Shown: positions 1-11,858 of the stretch, piece after piece
Layout: the number at the start of each line of letters is the position of its first letter
Numbering within the stretch: position 1 is the stretch's first letter
NCBI GenBank assembly: GCA_027627225.1
Contig: CM051034.1
Span: forward strand, 45,586,048-45,650,047
Length of the DNA: 64,000 nt
Reading direction: 5' to 3'
Source: Congeria kusceri
Lineage: Eukaryota > Mollusca > Bivalvia > Myida > Dreissenidae
Translations under genes and position numbers: made by a program
Notes under the pieces: model-generated
The model's input: only the letters and a program-made list of their open reading frames with translations
Databases searched by the model: none
Told to the model about the DNA's origin: nothing

Positions 1-120
1 CGTTGTTTAATCAACAATGTTGCTGGCCAAAGTAACCATGTTTATGTCTTCTCCCACTTAGGGGGAAGGGAGTCATATTGTGCTGGAAAGATGTATGTCT
101 AGTCGGAACATTTCAAGCTG

Positions 121-480
121 AGTTATGGCCATTCGAAGTTTTTCAAATAACATCACTTGTATGCGCTTGTTCTCCATACCCCTGGCCGGATTTAGATGAA
201 ACTTCAGAGGATTGATCAGTACCAGATCTAGATTTGCATATCCTCGGCATGTTGTGGTCGGCGGATTTCTAGCGGACTTATAGTCCTTTGTAGTTTTTAA
301 CATAACATACGTTGTTTGTGCTTGTTTTCCGTAACCACTGCTTCAGTTCAACAAAACTTCACAAAATTGATCATTACCAAGTGGGGTTATGCATATCTAC
401 TGTACATTATGGTAGATGGATTTTGGGCGGAGTTATGGCGGTGCGTGTGGGGAGACATATGTTGTTTTTTTCAAAAACAA
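121..480. repeat. Divergent tandem repeat, ~155-bp unit
   Basis: Two full units (from 121 and 277) and a partial third (from 431) share 'gttatgg'-type starts, then a stretch with 'tgcgcttgtt' or 'tgtgcttgtt', an 'aaacttca...attgatca.taccaa' stretch, and a 'gcggatttc'/'ggattttggg' end. The period is 154-156 bp with many substitutions. The short open frames that cross it look like chance. Confidence 0.6.
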
Positions 481-640
481 GTTCTGATTAATCGTTTATT
501 CAACGTCATTTGTCTGCTCGGCTCCTCTGTCTTGGATAAATCATGATATTGTATTAGTGATTTGTGGTCAGTATCCATAATTTGTTTAGTGAAAATGATG
601 GTTGTCACATTTTGCAATGTATGCAGAGAGCAGCTGCAAT

Positions 641-750
641 GTGTGGGTAATTAACTGACAACGTGTGGGTAATTTACTGACAATATGTGCGTAATTTACT
701 GACAACGTGTGCGTAATTTACTGACAACGTGTGCGTAACTTACTGACAAT
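641..750. repeat. 22-bp tandem repeat, 5 copies
   Basis: Five consecutive 22-bp units of the form gtgtgSgtaatttactgaca plus two bases. The first unit has 'attaac' and the last 'aactta' as variants. No coding content. Confidence 0.9.
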
Positions 751-887
751 CCAGAATTATCGAGACAATGATATTCGCCGGCGCACCTATAGCATTTCAT
801 TCATAAACATAAATTAGTATATACACAACAAAATGTAACAACGATAAAATGGTCTTAGTATTATACAAGAGCTTCAGAGGTCATCGC

Positions 888-1726
888 GCTCGACCATTCG
901 AAGAATTTCAGTTGGTACATATTTTTGATTGTGGAAGGGGCATACGTTTGTTAAAATAAAAAACGTGTAAGTGAAGCCTTGTAGAGTTAATACATTTTTG
1001 GAACAAACACTTTAACCACCAAATCTATGTAAAAAGTGTCCATAACTCGGTCAGAAAGCAAAACAGAGTTATGGGTAATGTTGCCCTGATACAAGAGTTG
1101 ATGTCAAAGGTTCGTTCCAAATTTCAAGTGAATTATTGTTTGCAGTTTTGAAGTTACACAAATTTGAATATAAACTTTAACCAGAAAATCTATGTGAAAA
1201 AGGGGTATGACTCTGTCAAAATACAAAACAGAGTTAAGGGTAATGTTGCCCCTGATACTAGAGTTGATGACAAAGGTTAGTTCCAAGTTTCAGGTGAAGA
1301 ACTTATGTAGTTTTGAAGTTACCAAACTGTTCTATATAAACTTTAAACAGAATATCTATTAGAAAAGGGGGCATAACTCTGTCACAATACAATGTACAAA
1401 ATAGGGTTATGGATAATGTTGCCCCTGATACTGGAGTTGATGACAAAGGTTAGTTCGAAGTTTCAAGTGAATAACCAGAAAATCTATGTGAAAAAGGGTC
1501 ATAACTCTGTCAAAATACAAAACAGAGTTATGGAGAATGTTGCCCCTGATACTGGAGTTGATTACACAGGTAATTTCAAAGTTTCAAGTGAATAACTTAT
1601 GCAGTTTTGAAGTTACAAGACTTTTGAATAAAAACCTTAACCAATTCAAACGCGGACGCGGAATCCGACGCCGACGCCGACGCCGGGGGCAGTAGGATAG
1701 TTCACCTATTCTTCGAATAGTCGAGC
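888..1726. mobile_element. Non-autonomous TIR element carrying internal ~160-bp repeats
   Basis: The left end reads gctcgaccattcgaagaa (888-905). The right end (1709-1726) is its inverse, gctcgactattcgaagaa when reverse-complemented, with one mismatch in 18. Inside are about four tandem units and, near the right end, a GC-rich cgacgc run (1653-1690). No transposase frame is present, so the element would need proteins in trans. The family resembles one very common in bivalve genomes (inference). No clear target-site duplication was found. Confidence 0.75.
1006..1640 (+). repeat. Internal tandem units of the TIR element, ~150-165 bp, about 4 copies
   Basis: Units begin near 1009, 1172, 1337 and 1472. 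Each holds the ordered blocks 'ctttaacc.gaaaatctatg', 'cataactctgtcaaaatac', 'acagagttatgg.taatgtt', 'gcccctgatac..gagttgat' and 'agttttgaagtta'. The third unit is shortened. Short open frames here are shadows of the repeat. Confidence 0.85.
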
Positions 1727-2172
1727 TAATAATTCTCCGTACTAGTGCTTATACCTTATCGCTAAATTTCGGAATTAAAGACACTTACAAGGTGATGTAC
1801 CTTAAACTAAACATTAACTGTTAAATGTTGAGATAACAAACATATAATACAATGCATTATAAGCTAAAAACGTATACACATTTACATAAAATAAATGGAA
1901 ATTTTCAGTTTGATGTTTACATTAAAAAAAACTAGCCGAATTTCCTAGTGCTTTTTTTTATTTACTGTGGAATGTCGTGCGGCTTGCCGAATGTTAACGG
2001 TTAGTCGGTTTAATCCGAAATGCCAAGATATTCGGCAGTATAGTCGAACAACATTGACCTCATTTGTTTCCGTAATGTTCGAACATTTTCGTCGTTTTAC
2101 TCGGGTATGTATTGTAAACACTGTGCGCCTTAGATACTATTATGTCGCTATCTGGGCATATCTCATTCATCT

Positions 2173-2245
2173 GGAACGATAGTCTAATGGTAGAATATTT
2201 ACCTACTGTTCACTGGTTATGGTGTTAACTTAAGGATTTCAATCA
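2173..2245 (+). other. Weak tRNA-like segment (SINE-derived?)
   Basis: The string 'gatagtctaatggtagaata' resembles a tRNA D-arm/A-box, but no convincing B box follows. It probably belongs to a decayed SINE inside the 2039-2767 element and is unlikely to be a working tRNA gene. Confidence 0.3.
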
Positions 2246-2553
2246 ATTAAATCTTTTTTTTTCAGGTAAATATTAGAAAAGTGTTTTTCCAGCTGTGATT
2301 GCTGTCTATTTTATTCCGTGATAACATATTTGGTTTTTAATTTGTTTAGTCTTGGAGGAGGTATCCGTTATTTTTCTTTTATTGTGTATGTTTCAAATAT
2401 TCAATTTATTGTTTGTGCAATACACAAAAACGACAAAAGAACTTTCAAACATCATTTAATTTACTCTTTGTACAATACAATCAGAAAGAACGAAACAACG
2501 TTAAATGCGTGCTTATACTCATTGTACTCAAATTAAATAAAATATAAAAATAA

Positions 2554-2628
2554 GACCGACAAGGTATTCGAACCCGCAGCACTTTTATCCGTAATCTACT
2601 ACCTTGACCTCTCGACCATTTCGTCGAC
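2554..2628 (-). other. tRNA-like SINE head
   Basis: On the minus strand, 'atggtcgagaggtcaaggt' is an A-box/D-arm like that of type-II tRNAs (Ser/Leu), and 'gggttcgaatacc' is a B box at the right spacing. The acceptor arms do not pair well, so this is a tRNA-derived SINE promoter rather than a tRNA gene. Confidence 0.55.
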
Positions 2629-2890
2629 AAGTATGCGCTAAATTTATTAAACTTACATTCAATATATTGAACTGTTACGAGCGATTGCTTGTAAACAATT
2701 TCCCAATAAAAGGTTACGGAAACGAACAGAATATTCATGAGTGCCAGGTCAATGTTGTAGGACTATAAATAAAGCTAGTGTTTGTAAACAGTTTTACTTG
2801 GAGGATCAGTGCTTTTGCAATAAATAGTATCCAACAAACCCAATATTACTGACGCCGTTCATATAATAACATAATCACATGCTAAGACAG

Positions 2891-3102
2891 CTAATAAGAT
2901 ACCCGTTTGATTGTAGAGTCTGAGTGGCAGTTCTCAACGTTTGTGCGGCGTTTAGTAGGGATCTTTCGCATTACAGATCATTACAATTAATAACGGCTAA
3001 TAAGATAACCGTTTGATTGTAGAGTCTGAGTGGCAGTTCTCAACGTTTGTGCGGCGTTTAGTAGGGATCTTTCGCATTACAGATCATTACAATTAATAAC
3101 GG
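2891..3102. repeat. 106-bp tandem duplication
   Basis: 2891-2996 is repeated at 2997-3102 almost perfectly (the clearest difference is 'atacccg' versus 'ataaccg'). The first unit begins inside the end of repeat R1 copy a, so the duplication postdates R1 insertion and is recent. Confidence 0.9.
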
Positions 3103-3466
3103 CTAATAACAAACACTATTCATTTCAGACTTTAGAAAGAAACAAAACAGTAGTCACTCAGACATTTACAAAAACACAAATGCGTAACATTTATTATGTT
3201 ATGAAGTATATGTACATGACACATGCAGCTGTTTTATTTAGACGAAGACCAATATCTAGCGTTATTAAACCGGTAAAGATCAACGCGAAAAAAGGCCCAA
3301 ACTTTAATGTCATTCGTTTAGGTTTTTTTTGTCAATGGAAGTGACGTAGTAAAAGAATATTTTTATCAATGAATGACGTTATTAAAACAGTGGTGACGCG
3401 CGCGAAAATATATGGACGGGCATATTAAAATTTCGTTTTCAAAGAATTGCAAAATTATGTATCTAA

Positions 3467-4202
3467 TTACATAATGATGAATTTTGTTGTCAAACAAAAT
3501 AACGCAGCAACAGCTAATGATACATCTGCAATTGTCATAAATGCACCGTTCAAGCGAAAGGCATGGTTGCTTTTCAATTTGTCGAGGAAAGTTGACTGAC
3601 ACATGTAGATATTAGTTTTTGATTTCGATTTGACCATACGAACGAAATGACATGTTACGAATGACAACCGTTTCCCCATTATCGTGTTCTTCGAAGTCGT
3701 CGAAGAGAAACCCTTTGCAAAACTGGATATCGGCCATTGCAATGTCTGCATAACACAAATAATTGTTATGATCATAGCGAATGTAGTCCAACAATTCCAC
3801 ATACAACGGGAAAAAACCACCTGCGCCAGCCCTTAAAATGAAGCCCTTTTTATTGTCATTGCCGCTAAAATTTCGCAATTTTTGCAGTATTTGTTCGTGA
3901 GATTGTTTAAGATCTGTAAAGTTATTTGTCTGAAGAACAAACCGAAACGAAACTGCATGTTCGCCATTTTGAACAAGTGTTCCCAACACCCCTGACTTCC
4001 ACACGTGACCTTCATTGCCAAAGGCAATTTCTACAACCTTGTTTGTCAATGCATTTATAAAATAAGCGAGGTCTTTGCAAGCGTCAAACACAGCATCGAC
4101 ACGGTACTCCAGGAACAGTCCATTTACTTTTTCCACCCTTTTCAAACATCTGTCGCCGACCCGCATTTTTATCTGAGAACACGTGTGTTTCAAGCATTCA
4201 CC
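3467..4202 (-). pseudogene. SMB-family receptor ectodomain pseudogene, copy A, exon 2
   Basis: This is the 3' exon of copy A, joined by phase-0 splicing to the exon at 5104-6143. The acceptor ends 'tttgacag' (4203 up) and the exon opens with codons for GECLKHTC. The open frame runs to 3612 and contains the landmarks CLKRVEKVNG, AYFINALTNKV, LRAGAGGFFPLYVELLDYI and ADIQFCKGFLFDD. Copy B carries the same landmarks. Against copy B there is a net 14-bp deletion near 3620-3650; it shifts frame into a TAA at 3612, and the homology resumes in another frame (YMCQSTFLDKLK, hydrophobic tail) down to 3467. Extracellular location is inferred from the partner exon. No membrane-spanning receptor core is visible downstream, so the copy is truncated as well as frameshifted. 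Confidence 0.7.
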
Positions 4203-4591
4203 CTGTCAAACACCATTCAATAATATGCGTATATATAATGTTCAGGTGTTTACACCTAGCAGTCCAATATACAATAGCATAAAGCTACCAAAATGTTACC
4301 GTAAAAAGTAACCATGCCAATGTATTGTACATCAGCAGCCAAATGGTGAAAAGGTAAACGCAAGTTTGATTCTAGGTTCTCGTTATAATGTACAATCCAC
4401 ACATTTAATAAAAAGAATTTCATCAGTTTTAAATCGAAATAAATATACAATGTATGGCCACAGCAAAAGTGCATTACATTGTTATTGTACGGTCAGTGTT
4501 GTCCATTTTTGGATTGCCGGTATATATTTTAATAATAATATTTATACACAGATACAATTATATAGACATATTAACAACGTTTAAATTCACT

Positions 4592-5052
4592 TAAAGGGAC
4601 TTGTTCACAGATTTTCTTATTTTGGAAAAAAGTCATTTAATGTCTTAATTGCAAACAAAGAAGTTGGACTGACCTCTGACCAAAAACCAGTATTATATAA
4701 AGAAAAAAAGTAAATTCGAAAAAATTGACTTCGCAGGACTCGAACACGTCCACCAGGATAAAACATCTGTCACTCTAACCACTTGGCTACTCTGACTGCC
4801 AATGAGTGTAGTTGATTGTAGTAAATTATTAACGATATGTACGGGAGACTTGAGTTTTTCAAAATACCGATGAAAAGCGTTACAAACGCTTTATAATTTT
4901 ATCTATTCCAATTGATGACTTTTCATAAACGACACTTTTTTCCAATATATTTCTTTGTCAGAAGCTTAGTTCACTTGTTTATATATAATGTACTTTTGGG
5001 GAGATCTATAACAAACAAAATAAATTTGCCAATATGTGAACAGGTCCCTTTT
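4592..5052. mobile_element. TIR element with tRNA-like core in the intron of copy A
   Basis: The left end taaagggacttgttcaca (4592-4609) and right end tgtgaacaggtccctttt (5035-5052) are inverted copies, with one internal mismatch over the 17 bases inward from AAAGGGAC. A tRNA-like segment lies at 4724-4800 and an 'aaaagcgttacaaacgctttat' block at about 4873-4895. This layout matches a very abundant bivalve repeat with similar termini (recalled, not searched). It fills about half of the intron between the two copy-A exons. Confidence 0.8.
4724..4800 (-). other. tRNA-like segment inside the TIR element
   Basis: The minus strand reads 'gtagccaagtggttagagt' (A box) and, at tRNA spacing, 'gtgttcgagtcctgc' (B box). 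It would be a pol III promoter relic. It lies inside a TIR-bounded element and is not a free tRNA gene. Confidence 0.65.
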
Positions 5053-5103
5053 ATATCTCAGCACGTCATTTGGAAAATTTCAGAAAAAAATAGTTTTACT
5101 TAC

Positions 5104-6143
5104 CAACTCGTCTATAAACATTGTCCCAGGCGGACACGGTCCGACTTCGTCCGCGTCTTGGAAAAGTTCTCTCAGCCTGTAGTTGCCAAAGTTTGATAGG
5201 TAAATTATTGGCTTCGTGTCTGCGTAGCCCGGCGTAATGCTACAGAAACCACGTACAAAACTTTCAGGATCCTCAAAAATGACGGAATTGCATGCAGCAC
5301 AGTACACGTTTCTGTAAAGTTCTTCTTGTACGAAGATTAGCCCAGTCGGCGCCCTTGCTGGATCGGTACAAAGAGTTCTGATTTCAGGCGAACTGTCTGA
5401 CGGACAACTGGATACAACAGATTTGTAACACTTTTCAGGATTCACCGATTCTTCTGGCGGCTCCCAAACCACGTTGCAATATGTTTCACTTAAGGTTTGC
5501 TAGAATATAATTCTTATGATAGGTCATCAGGTCATATATGTTTATGTCATATAAACTGTTAATTTTAATTGTCCACGACGAAAGTGACATGATTTCTAGG
5601 CCGTTGCATATTCCACAGTATTCGTTTCTGTAATGTTTTTTCGTCTCGGCACTATACACAGGCGTGTTGTCTTTCATACTGCCATTGTTCGGTTGCAGAC
5701 ATCGGTTTCGTACATCTGTATCCTGGTACTGGGTGGGACAATATTGTTGTAGCAAATACTACATGTTCTTAAAGCCGTGCTCCGTATGTGCATTCCAACA
5801 TTCTTTTCGTCCCGATGCTTTTAACTGAATTACGAAATGGGTTATCAGTTTGTATGCCTTCATCTAAAATTATGTCATAACAGCAATCGCCTCTGTCGAA
5901 ACAAGCCTGATCGCACTTGCAAGGTATGCAACACGTCGCATTATAGCCTTCGGCGTTGTTACTAACGTTCGTCAAAGTTTTCTGAGAACACGGTTTCATA
6001 TCTGGACAGTAGTTCATGATGGCGTTTAGAGGATCGCTTGCATTGTAGTCAAAAACAAAGTCAGTAAAGGCCACAATAATACCATTTTTGCTTAAGCAAC
6101 ATAGCATTAATAATAATACAAGTGCGCCTGCCATGATCAACAT
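5104..6143 (-). pseudogene. SMB-family receptor ectodomain pseudogene, copy A, exon 1
   Basis: Start chosen at ATG 6143: it gives a signal peptide (MLIMAGALVLLLMLCCLS). Then comes a somatomedin-B-like module with TCCIPCKCDQACFDRGDCCYD and two 'Y+NEYCGICN/YRNVYCAACN' Cys motifs typical of molluscan receptor ectodomains. The exon ends in a canonical donor (GAGTTG|gtaagt, 5104). Damage: an extra base near 5797 relative to copy C (stop at 5769), an in-frame TAG at 5759-5761 once the frame is corrected, and a further frame change near 5495 before VVWEPPEES. Each remaining block stays strongly protein-like, so decay is moderate. The exact receptor class (class-B/adhesion GPCR-like) is inference. 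Confidence 0.75.
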
Positions 6144-6194
6144 GGCGTAAATTTCTGCAATGAGCGCTGTAATATACGATCGACACGACACCAA

Positions 6195-9100
6195 TCTTCA
6201 CTCAATGTTTTAGTCTATAGTTCGCGAATTTATATGCTTTCCTTTGAAACCAAAGATGGCTAAAAATGCGAGATACATACTATTTTAGTACTCATTTTGG
6301 TGTAAATGACCATGAATCACACTTGTGTATGTATATATCCAATTTTGTTTCTACTATTTCATAGAATGACTTTTTAACCGTATATTGTCCTTAATTAGAC
6401 CAGCGCAGTTATAGCACTAGATCAAATGTCATCCTCTTCTATGAACATATTATTTAAGCATTTATTAAAAACAGGTCGCCGTAATGTATGCAAGTATGTT
6501 TGCACTTTGCATAGCTGGTTATCTTAGTGATGTATGTAACGATTGTTGTCTAATACACATGAGCTATAATAAACAAGATGAATAAACCTTAAACAATGAT
6601 ATTTACAGTTTTACTCGACTATTGAATAACAGACAGATAACGCTAAGCGAAGGTATGTACATTAACATGTGCTTTGCTAGTCTATTGCTATGGTTGACAT
6701 ACAACCATTGAGGAATTAAATTGCAATTAAATGGAATTAGTGTTCAATTGTTAGTGTTATTTAATTTGATTTGCGATGCTATGAGGTTAACCTTAATTAC
6801 AATTCACATGTAGTGTTAATAAGTATGGGTCAAATGCGACGTTCGGACTTGCCTAAATAAAGGACATTATGCTGCTAATAAGAGTTCTCCACTGCTGATG
6901 CAGCTAGAGTTTCACTTTGTTGATATTTTTACATAAGGTGAGTCAAACGCTTGTATTTTTTTAAAACACATCGACGAAAAGCGTTACACTCGCTGTATAT
7001 TTCAACCATTTCAATTATTAAGAAACATAATATTTCCAATAATTGTTTGTTAGGATTGGCAATATCTTGTATACATGCAGATGGCGTACTGTTCTTTTTT
7101 TAAATATGTGGCAATACATTTGAACACTGTAAGTTTGCTAAGTTGTGGATATATCCCTTAAATGCGACGCATTTTATAAAACTTCATAAGCACAATATTT
7201 CAACAACAACAAAACAGCAACAACACACCAGCAGTTGAAAATTTTATTTGTGAAACAAATGTATATATTTGTTCGAATTATTATTTTACTCGAGCTAAAT
7301 TAATAGAACTATTTATGCACGAACATGTACAAAGACCGCCAAAAGAATCGGATACTTGTAAAATAGTAGTTTATACAATGATGTATATGTGTTCTTTGAG
7401 TTTTGAGCATTTTAATTTAGCCGAGTCAATATCTATGTTCACTTTGTTTCTTTTTTGATACACTCCTTTGGATAATTCCAGGTAGATGTGCAAAGTAATG
7501 TTTGCCACATATCGTATTTGTGTATTTTAATCTGTTATATTTTCCAGTTTCGCCAAGAAAAATCACACTTACCGAGGTACGAACATATTATATTGTCACT
7601 GTTCGATATAAGAAAATGTATTTAGTTTCCCAGTACATACATGTACACAAGTTCACTCAGTTTGCAGCAAACGTTATTCATGCTACATACGTAAATGAAA
7701 TGTAATAATGCTATTAAATTACCTTTACGTTTTAATTAACACTTGACACTATGCGACTGGCAACACTAATTAGTAATACACATTAGTGGCGGATGAAATT
7801 GCTTGATAAATGGCTTCAGAAAATACAATTTTTTTAATTAATCGTACCTCAAGCGACAATAAATAATAAATGTCTACTTACCTTCCTACTGAAACGAATA
7901 GTACTCGACAGAGACTGGTTTTCATAAAACATTCAACGAACATTTTAAAACATTAAGATGTATACATTACATTTCAAATAACATTATTCACATAAAAAAC
8001 AAATGTTATTGTTCATTTATGACAAGAGCGTCTTGTTGATTCTTGAACGGAAAAAAAGATAATTAAAAAAGAACGTTAAACGAAACTGCCACAGACTTAT
8101 GGAATTTCCATAGGATTGTCTTAGAAGCTGTACGGAAATATGGCCATGTTCTTCATTTCGACTTTGCAATGAGGCGTTAACCATTGTTGGTTTCCGCTTA
8201 CTCGATCCACCGCCCCGCCCATTTTTTGCACTTTGATCATTTTACTTTTTGTTACTAGCAGTTGACGCCCATATGCGGCTTTTCCGTAATTATGAAACAT
8301 TTCGAATTAGTCTGCTTGAGAAAGGCGCTTTTTCAACAAAGGCGTAAGGTACAGATCGTTGTTGTTGTTTTTTTTACGGAAGGCTTTTAAATACCTTACA
8401 TGCAGTCCAATAAACCTATACTTTGTAGTGAATATACCGAAGAAGAAAACAAGTAAAGGAAAAAAAAATTATTTTATACCCCCCCCCCCCCCCTAGTTTT
8501 TTTGGGGTGACGTTAGCGAAAACCAACAATTATTGCTTTTTGGTCGAATTAGAATCTTTCTAAAAACTAAAAACCGAATCTAAATAATTTAAACAGAAAA
8601 CAAAGATGTGCATGTATGAAACTCAATTATATATTAATTTAAATACAAACAAACAAACCTACAAGAAACGCTTAAGACCATGTTAAAAGATGACGAAAAC
8701 TAGTCTTGTAAATGGGGGTTGAAAATGAATGTGGCCAAAAACTAAAATAATTGTGTCTGAGAGAGGACAGGCAAGAGATTATGAGTTATATTTAACAATA
8801 TTTTAGGTAAAACGGTATGATCGTTCAAAAACCAATCTGTTTAATAGGTGTAAAATGGTAAATTATGACAGATCACAAAAATCTAATCACAAGATGCCTC
8901 ATTTTCACTTCGTAAATGATTTCATATATACTCGAGTTGCCTATTTCCTTGTTTTTCTCTGAGCTTTCGCCAAGTGAAAGAAGTTGAAGTAATCCTAATT
9001 AACTTTTTTGAGATCATTTCTTGGAGTTAAAAATACAACACAGTTAGCTGCTTTGTACGGGGAGTTCAGTGGAGTGCCTTTACATATATGTGTAAAAATA

Positions 9101-11858
9101 TTTCATAATACTTGCAAAACATTTAATTTAGATAAAAATCATATTGTAAAAAGGCGTATACTATTCTTAATATTCTACAGGTTTATAAATTTTATGACAG
9201 AGAAACCATGACAAAAACGACTAGGTATCAAATATAAAAGAATGCATTGTTACTAATCGGTTTGGCAAAATTTGGTGTAGAGCAAACTTTGAGTTATATC
9301 CTTTAAAAATTGTTAAAGACGAGTAATAGATAGTTATTTCATGGATCTGCATTACGTTTTTATAGGAGCATGCCGCAGTTGAATCGCGTTTTTCGCCTAT
9401 ATAAACATGTTGAAATACACATAAATTTTAATAATTTTTAGATATTTAAATTAGGCAAGTATGGCTTATGTGCCTTAGAAACTACGAAAAACACCAGTAT
9501 AGTGTAGCCCGTGTCATTGTAGACACAGTTTTCTGCAATAAATCGTGTACAGACACGAATGATGACAAGACTGGCTTACATGTTTGTCTGATTCTCAATA
9601 AATTACGCGTGTGTGTGATTGCCTATTCCGAGCGAATATATATATATCAAATGTCGCATGAAATCATGTGGCGTTCGAAATGCTGCGTAATAACCATACC
9701 AGACTACGCATTATGTTGCAGATCAGATTCCCATGGCCTATTCATTTTCGACGTCATCCAGTATGTGTCTTCTCAATTTACCATTAGTCGGTGGCATGGT
9801 GGCTAATGGGTTTGTATACGCATAACATTCGGGATGGATCCTTACACACTGGTATTTAATTGTGATACAAATACATGCACTTGTTTTATATTCAAATGCA
9901 AGCATGAATTGGCGTTGATGCCAACACTGTCTTCCTACTAATCTCAATCTTATCTAAAATGCAGATTAGACCTGTAACATTTATCAGTATAATACAAGTG
10001 CTTCGACAATAGCGATACATTGCTTCAAATGTGCATGAAATCCTTATTATTTTCTTACAAACTATCAAACTGCATTTGACTGCACAGAGTCTAAGTCGTG
10101 GAAAGGGGTTTGGCTTAATGGAAGAGAGATAGATACGCCACTAAGTTCACATTTTGGCGCGTGCTTAGCTAGCGATAACCATTAGGTCGGCATAGTTCTT
10201 AATATAATCCACAGACATTCATCGACAACTGAAACTTTTAAAATATGTTTTTGTTATCCAACTAGATCACCAGAATGCATGACCCAGGTTGCGCAACGGT
10301 TTTTACATGCTCATAATGATTGTAAATATTAAATTTGCTCTAATAAAATGTCCGCACTTTTAGTTGCATTGACCAGGATACTTTTCTGATTTGTTCTAAA
10401 ATGCTACATTTATTTATGTATGAGATGTTCTACTCTTTCCTTTTCCGTGTTGTGAATTGGTGTACATGTACCTCTCCATGTCAATACTATTTATTGTGCT
10501 ATAGCATTCAATACTGTTCAAACAATAAACTTTTGAACTGGCACTGGATATTGAACACATCTTGCATTTGTTTTCAGTAGCGTGTATTAATGTTTATTGG
10601 TCTCGTTACTTATTTTTTCTTATATAGTTGCGCATTATTTGCTATAGTCTTATTATCTCTTGCTCCATTTCTTTCGTGGTATACGTTTATGTTAACGCAT
10701 TATGTGACTGTCGTATTAGTTCCTGGTGTGGTTAAAATGGAATTGAAGGTTAGAGTGTTATATAAGCTTTTATAATGCCCATCTTATTACATAATGCTTC
10801 AGATATTATTGTATTTTGCATACTATATTACTATTAATTTTATCTGTTTTTTAATATGTTTTATAATTGGCTTGTTTTGTTAACGAATAGACCTCTGTAC
10901 TAAGTGACTGTGTATTTTTCCACTCAGTCATTTCAGCTGCCTGCTTATCAGTAAAATCAATGCATCTCGCTGAGTCAGCATGATACGGCTATTTTTACAT
11001 CAGTATCATTACACTTTGCGACTCATTGGTACGAATGTAGCTTGCTTCCATACTGATCTATGTTAAGGCCATTTCTGCTGCTGTGGAATTTTCCACTGTA
11101 TGTCTTAGCATCCAATCAGCACTGGCAAAGTGTCAGTTGCACATAATTAACTGCGAAAGTTTCAAAAAACATAGGAGTACTTGTTAAACAAACAAACAAA
11201 CAACAAATAACAACACATTTTATTAGTATACACCTACACAAACATTGCTTTTTTTGACAAAGAAATTTACGATATGTTACGCAATATGTAAAAGCACATT
11301 GTACAATTTGACAATGACAGAAGTTGAAAAATAATTAATACATTACATTAATAATGTAACTGAAAATTCAGAAACTACTACTAATAATAATTAGCATTTG
11401 CAAAAATTAACACTTGTAATACATGGATAAGAATAATATGAAATTATGTAAATAATTATGATACTTGATATGTTAAACACATTGTACAATCAGACAATGC
11501 CACAAGTTGGAAGTTATTATTATTTAACTATAATTACAGAACTACTTATAATAATTAGCGTTTAAAGAATTAGCACATGTGCTATACATAAATGTGAAAT
11601 TAGTTAACGATAAATCAAGGTTAACAAACAATATTAAATTGTGTTGATTGTGATTCCAGACAATTATGTAATATATAAAAATCCATATTAGTTAATTACA
11701 ATGTACATGTAATTAAAATGAAGAGTTATTAAGCAACCTTATAATATACCATTCATATTACGTGCAGTAATGAGGTACGATGGGCCACGTTATTTCGAGG
11801 ATTTTAATATGTGACAAGAACACACACATTTGGAATGTCATAGCTTAAAGCAACACAA
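6195..11858. other. Gene-free stretch with minor simple sequence
   Basis: No open frame here has domain-like content; those above 60 codons (for example 9468-9806, 112 codons) are AT-rich and have no motif. Visible items are a fragment near 6945-7010 resembling the 'gaaaagcgttac' block of the 4592-5052 element, a C15 run at 8479-8493, and AAAC-rich sequence near 11187-11215. I see no RNA gene. Confidence 0.6.
6945..7010 (+). repeat. Fragment of the tRNA-core TIR element family
   Basis: 'acatcgacgaaaagcgttac' followed by 'tcgctgtat' parallels 'accgatgaaaagcgttacaa' with 'acgctttat' in the element at 4592-5052. Termini were not found, so this is probably a decayed partial copy. Confidence 0.4.

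Larger units (their letters stand above)
2039..2767. mobile_element. 729-bp TIR element inserted at a TA in repeat R1
   Basis: The left terminus (2039-2060) reads tatagtcgaacaacattgac. The right terminus (2746-2767) is its inverted copy, with 20 of 22 positions matching. The edges read TA...TA, as expected for a TA-duplicating (Tc1/mariner-like) non-autonomous element. The R1 copies at 12 kb and 13.7 kb act as empty sites. The interior has no transposase but does hold tRNA-like segments. Confidence 0.8.
1840..2925 (-). repeat. Dispersed repeat family R1, copy a (split by an insertion)
   Basis: The reverse complement of 1840-2038 matches 12040-12240, and that of 2768-2925 matches 11880-12025; a third copy lies at 13508-13875. 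Shared landmarks are 'gtttacat..aaactagccgaa', 'gccgaat.tta.cggt', 'aataaagctag' and 'agtatccaacaaa'. The two halves are contiguous in the other copies, so 2039-2767 is an insertion. No protein is recognisable in any copy; the element class is unknown. Confidence 0.8.

Noticed and set aside
3030..3344. 104-codon open frame
   Set aside because: Starts inside the 106-bp tandem duplication and has no protein-like features.
9468..9806. 112-codon open frame on the plus strand
   Set aside because: No motif, repeats or splice context; AT-rich composition fits chance.
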